The translations under genes and the position numbers were made by a program. From assembly GCA_026986235.1 (NCBI GenBank), contig JALSOY010000234.1, positions 1-7,328 of the forward strand: a stretch of 7,328 bases of DNA, given 5' to 3'. The notes beneath the pieces are model-generated. The model saw only the letters and a program-made list of their open reading frames with translations, had not been told where the DNA came from and searched no databases. Shown here piece by piece: positions 5,530-7,328 of this stretch (the stretch's first letter is position 1; the number at the start of each line of letters is the position of its first letter). Source of the stretch: Caldifarciminota bacterium. GTDB lineage: Bacteria > Hydrothermota > Hydrothermia > B15-G9 > WFZT01.

Positions 5530-7018
5530 CTATCCCTCCCTTGAGTGCAAGTTCACGACCGAGGGTCTTCCACCTGCTCTCTGGCTGACATTCGCCTTTA
5601 TCAACAGAGATTGCCGCAGACTTCCGGGTGTAGGCCAGTGTTCCTGCAATGGCCGCTTCCTTCTTCCTCTCTAAACTCGTGTAAGTGAATTCGTTTAAAA
5701 AACCGGTGTGAATCTCACCGCGTCTGAATCTCTCGTCCTCGATTATACGCTTGTGGAAATCAATGGCTGTTTTGATCCCGAAAACGATGTACTCGTTGAG
5801 TGCCCTTTTAAGGCGGGCAAGGGCCTCCTGCCTCGTTTCGCCCCATGCAATCAACTTGGAAAGCATGGGATCGTAGTAAATGGGCACCTCGTAGCCCTGG
5901 TAAACTCCGGAATCAACCCTGATGTAAGGCCCCTGGGGCTCCCTAAGAAACTTTATAAGTCCCGGGGAGGGGAAAAAATTATTTGCCGGGTCCTCAGCGT
6001 ATATCCTTGCCTCAATAGCCCATCCTCTGGGCTGGATGTCCTTCTGTGAAAATCCAAGTTTTTCACCCACTGCGACCCTGAGCTGTTCTTTAACGAGGTC
6101 CATGCCGAGGCGCACCTCGGTCACAGGATGCTCCACCTGTAACCTCGCATTTACCTCAAGAAAGTAAAAGTTCAGATCTTTATCGACGAGGAATTCCACA
6201 GTTCCCGCATTGTAATAACCGGCGGCACGGATAAGTTCAACTGCAGCTTCGCCCATCTCTTTCCTCTTTTTCGGTGTCATAACAGGGGAGGGGGATTCTT
6301 CGATAATCTTCTGGTGACGCCTCTGAATGGAACATTCTCTTTCCCCGAGATATACGACATTGCCGTATCTATCGGCTATTATCTGCATCTCCACATGACG
6401 GGGGTTTTCAATAAACTTCTCAATGTAAATGGTGGAGTCTCCAAAGGCTCCGAGTGCCTCTGCCTGGGCGAGTTTGAAGGCCGATGTAAACTCCTCTTCA
6501 CTGCGGACCACCCTCATACCCTTACCACCTCCCCCCATGGCGGCCTTAAGAAGAACTGGAAACCCTATTTTTCTTGCCACCTCGATCCCCTCTTCAACAC
6601 TGGAAATTCCCTCCCTTGAGCCGGGGACGGTTGGCACCCCCACCTTCTGCGCAAGTTTCCTCGCCTGAAGCTTATCCCCCATGAGTCTCATGGCCTCAGG
6701 CGGTGGGCCCACGAAAATCAGACCTGCCTCGATTACCCTCTCGGCAAACTCTGCATTCTCCGAAAGAAATCCGTAACCTGGATGGATTGCCTCTGCACCT
6801 GCGTCCTTTGCAATCTGGATGATCCTGTCCATATTGAGGTAACTCTTCTCACTCTCAGGTGGTCCCACTCTGTAAGCTCTGTCTGAAAGGAGAACATGGA
6901 GGGCATTTCTGTCAGCGTCGGAATAGATGGCAATGTACTCTATCCCCATGTCCCTTGCCGTTCGCCCAATTCTTATCGCAATCTCCCCCCGATTGGCAAC
7001 GAGAAGCCTCTGAATCAT
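5513..7018 (-). CDS. accC: Biotin carboxylase subunit of acetyl/propionyl-CoA carboxylase
   Basis: This 501-residue cytosolic enzyme carboxylates biotin on the carrier protein with ATP and bicarbonate. The N-terminal domain opens QRLLVANRGEIAIRI (3-17) and has HPGYGFLSENAEFA (79-92). The ATP-grasp domain has the glycine loop GGGGKGM (162-168), with ATP-contacting lysines likely at 115 and 158. Catalytic and metal residues fit E. coli AccC: E275, E288, N290, R292, E296 in FLEVNARLQVEHPVTE (286-301), and R338 in EARIYAED. It is about 50 residues longer than E. coli AccC at the C-terminus, resembling a propionyl-CoA carboxylase alpha chain cut before the carrier part. The start is well fixed: an in-frame TAG lies four codons upstream (7030-7028) and the protein begins at the normal family position. 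There is no Shine-Dalgarno. The carrier gene overlaps its 3' end. No carboxyltransferase is present, so the acyl-CoA substrate cannot be told. Confidence 0.95.
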   Translation of the reverse strand: MIQRLLVANRGEIAIRIGRTARDMGIEYIAIYSDADRNALHVLLSDRAYRVGPPESEKSYLNMDRIIQIAKDAGAEAIHPGYGFLSENAEFAERVIEAGLIFVGPPPEAMRLMGDKLQARKLAQKVGVPTVPGSREGISSVEEGIEVARKIGFPVLLKAAMGGGGKGMRVVRSEEEFTSAFKLAQAEALGAFGDSTIYIEKFIENPRHVEMQIIADRYGNVVYLGERECSIQRRHQKIIEESPSPVMTPKKRKEMGEAAVELIRAAGYYNAGTVEFLVDKDLNFYFLEVNARLQVEHPVTEVRLGMDLVKEQLRVAVGEKLGFSQKDIQPRGWAIEARIYAEDPANNFFPSPGLIKFLREPQGPYIRVDSGVYQGYEVPIYYDPMLSKLIAWGETRQEALARLKRALNEYIVFGIKTAIDFHKRIIEDERFRRGEIHTGFLNEFTYTSLERKKEAAIAGTLAYTRKSAAISVDKGECQPESRWKTLGRELALKGGIDEILG

Positions 7019-7024
7019 AAGAAT

Positions 7025-7054
7025 ATACTAAAACATCAAACCGTTTAATGTCAA
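7025..7054 (-). promoter_or_regulatory. Promoter for the biotin carboxylase operon, probably giving a leaderless mRNA
   Basis: On the minus strand a perfect -35 box TTGACA (complement of 7049-7054) is followed after 18 bp by TAGTAT (complement of 7025-7030, four of six). An alternative -10, TTTAGT, has a 16-bp spacer. Only 6 nt separate TAGTAT from the ATG at 7018, so transcription would start at or within a base or two of the start codon. That agrees with the lack of any ribosome binding site. The start point is inferred. Confidence 0.5.
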
Positions 7055-7115
7055 ACCCCCACCGGGGCTGTTCGATAAAAGTCAAACCAAGGGGGATGAC
7101 TACCTTTTTATTTTC

Positions 7116-7296
7116 AATCCCCCTGTATCCCCCTTCTCCAAGGGGGATTGTGGGAGAGGGGGATCCCCCTTCTCCAGGGGGATTGTGAGATGTAGGGAAC
7201 CCCCTTCTCCAGGGGAGATTGTGAGAGGGGATGATACCCCTTCACCGGTGGTACTTTGAGAATCCCCCTTGATCCCCCTTTTGACAAAGGGGGATT
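7116..7296. repeat. Tandem array of CCCCC/GGGGG palindromic repeats
   Basis: Three close copies of a 35-36 bp unit start at 7129, 7165 and 7200. Each begins CCCCCTTCTCCA, then four or five Gs, then a GATTGTGRGAG-like tail. A decayed copy lies near 7237-7263, and a variant ends the array at 7264-7296. Hairpins are strong: 7127-7135 with 7140-7148 (9 bp, 4-nt loop), 7163-7170 with 7176-7183 (8 bp) and 7272-7281 with 7286-7295 (10 bp, loop TGAC). The junction GGGGGATCCCCC (7159-7170) allows an alternative fold between units. Both array ends have the form AATCCCCCT-N2-ATCCCCCTT, a kind of dispersed palindromic repeat found in intergenic regions of many bacteria (recollection). The rest of 7019-7328 holds only the promoter; I see no gene there. 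Confidence 0.75.
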
Positions 7297-7328
7297 TTAC
7301 ACGACCAAAGTCCTCCTCCTTTAGAAGG

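Noticed and set aside
7022..7027. TATATT as the -10 box for the biotin carboxylase promoter
   Set aside because: It resembles the consensus well, but its spacing from TTGACA is 21 bp, too long, and it would place the transcript start inside the coding region.
7129..7263. CRISPR array
   Set aside because: The units are contiguous at 35-36 bp with no unique spacers between conserved repeats, and the units themselves vary; no cas gene is visible.
7272..7298. Terminator reading on the plus strand (10-bp hairpin followed by TTTT)
   Set aside because: No plus-strand gene precedes it, the T run is short and interrupted, and the hairpin matches the neighbouring repeat family.
7309..7322. 16S rRNA 3' end (CCTCCTTTAGAAGG looks like the anti-Shine-Dalgarno tail)
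   Set aside because: The sequence just upstream is the palindromic repeat, not the conserved 16S 3' helix, so the likeness is chance.

Overview
The window is about 7.3 kb of bacterial chromosome, and every gene I can support lies on the minus strand. I cannot name the organism. A PpiD/SurA-like periplasmic chaperone suggests a diderm. A membrane FeS oxidoreductase of the ETF:menaquinone oxidoreductase type, a separately encoded methionine synthase reactivation domain, frequent AGA/AGG/ATA codons and tRNA genes without an encoded CCA fit an anaerobic or thermophilic-leaning lineage outside the well-studied Proteobacteria. That placement is inference.

Read along the minus strand (right to left), the window opens with about 310 bp of non-coding DNA. 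This holds a tandem array of C-rich/G-rich palindromic repeats, then a promoter with a perfect -35 box that appears to drive a leaderless message. Next come a biotin carboxylase (7018-5513) and, overlapping it by 17 nt, a biotin carrier subunit (5529-5029). Together they look like a propionyl/acyl-CoA carboxylase alpha chain split into two proteins. No carboxyltransferase is present. After 67 bp comes a 664-residue membrane-anchored, HdrD-like FeS oxidoreductase of the EMO/FadF/DUF224 family (4961-2967). The 67-bp gap carries a 16-bp palindrome resembling a TetR-family operator. Carboxylase plus electron-transfer protein suggests acyl-CoA (fatty acid, propionate or branched-chain) metabolism feeding electrons to quinone.

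A tRNA-Lys(UUU)/tRNA-Ala(GGC) pair with its own promoter follows (2895-2744). A second good promoter sits directly behind the tRNA-Ala and starts what looks like a three-gene operon: a PpiD-like chaperone lacking the parvulin histidines (2669-837), the stand-alone methionine synthase activation protein (829-203), and the start of metH (206 to beyond position 1), joined to the previous gene by an ATGA overlap. The last two should work together, with the activation protein reductively methylating cob(II)alamin on MetH.

The items most worth a second look are the operator-like palindrome before the EMO-like gene, the loss of the last cysteine in that protein's first CCG motif, the probable leaderless carboxylase message, and the palindromic repeat array. 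I see no clear sign of an entirely new system.
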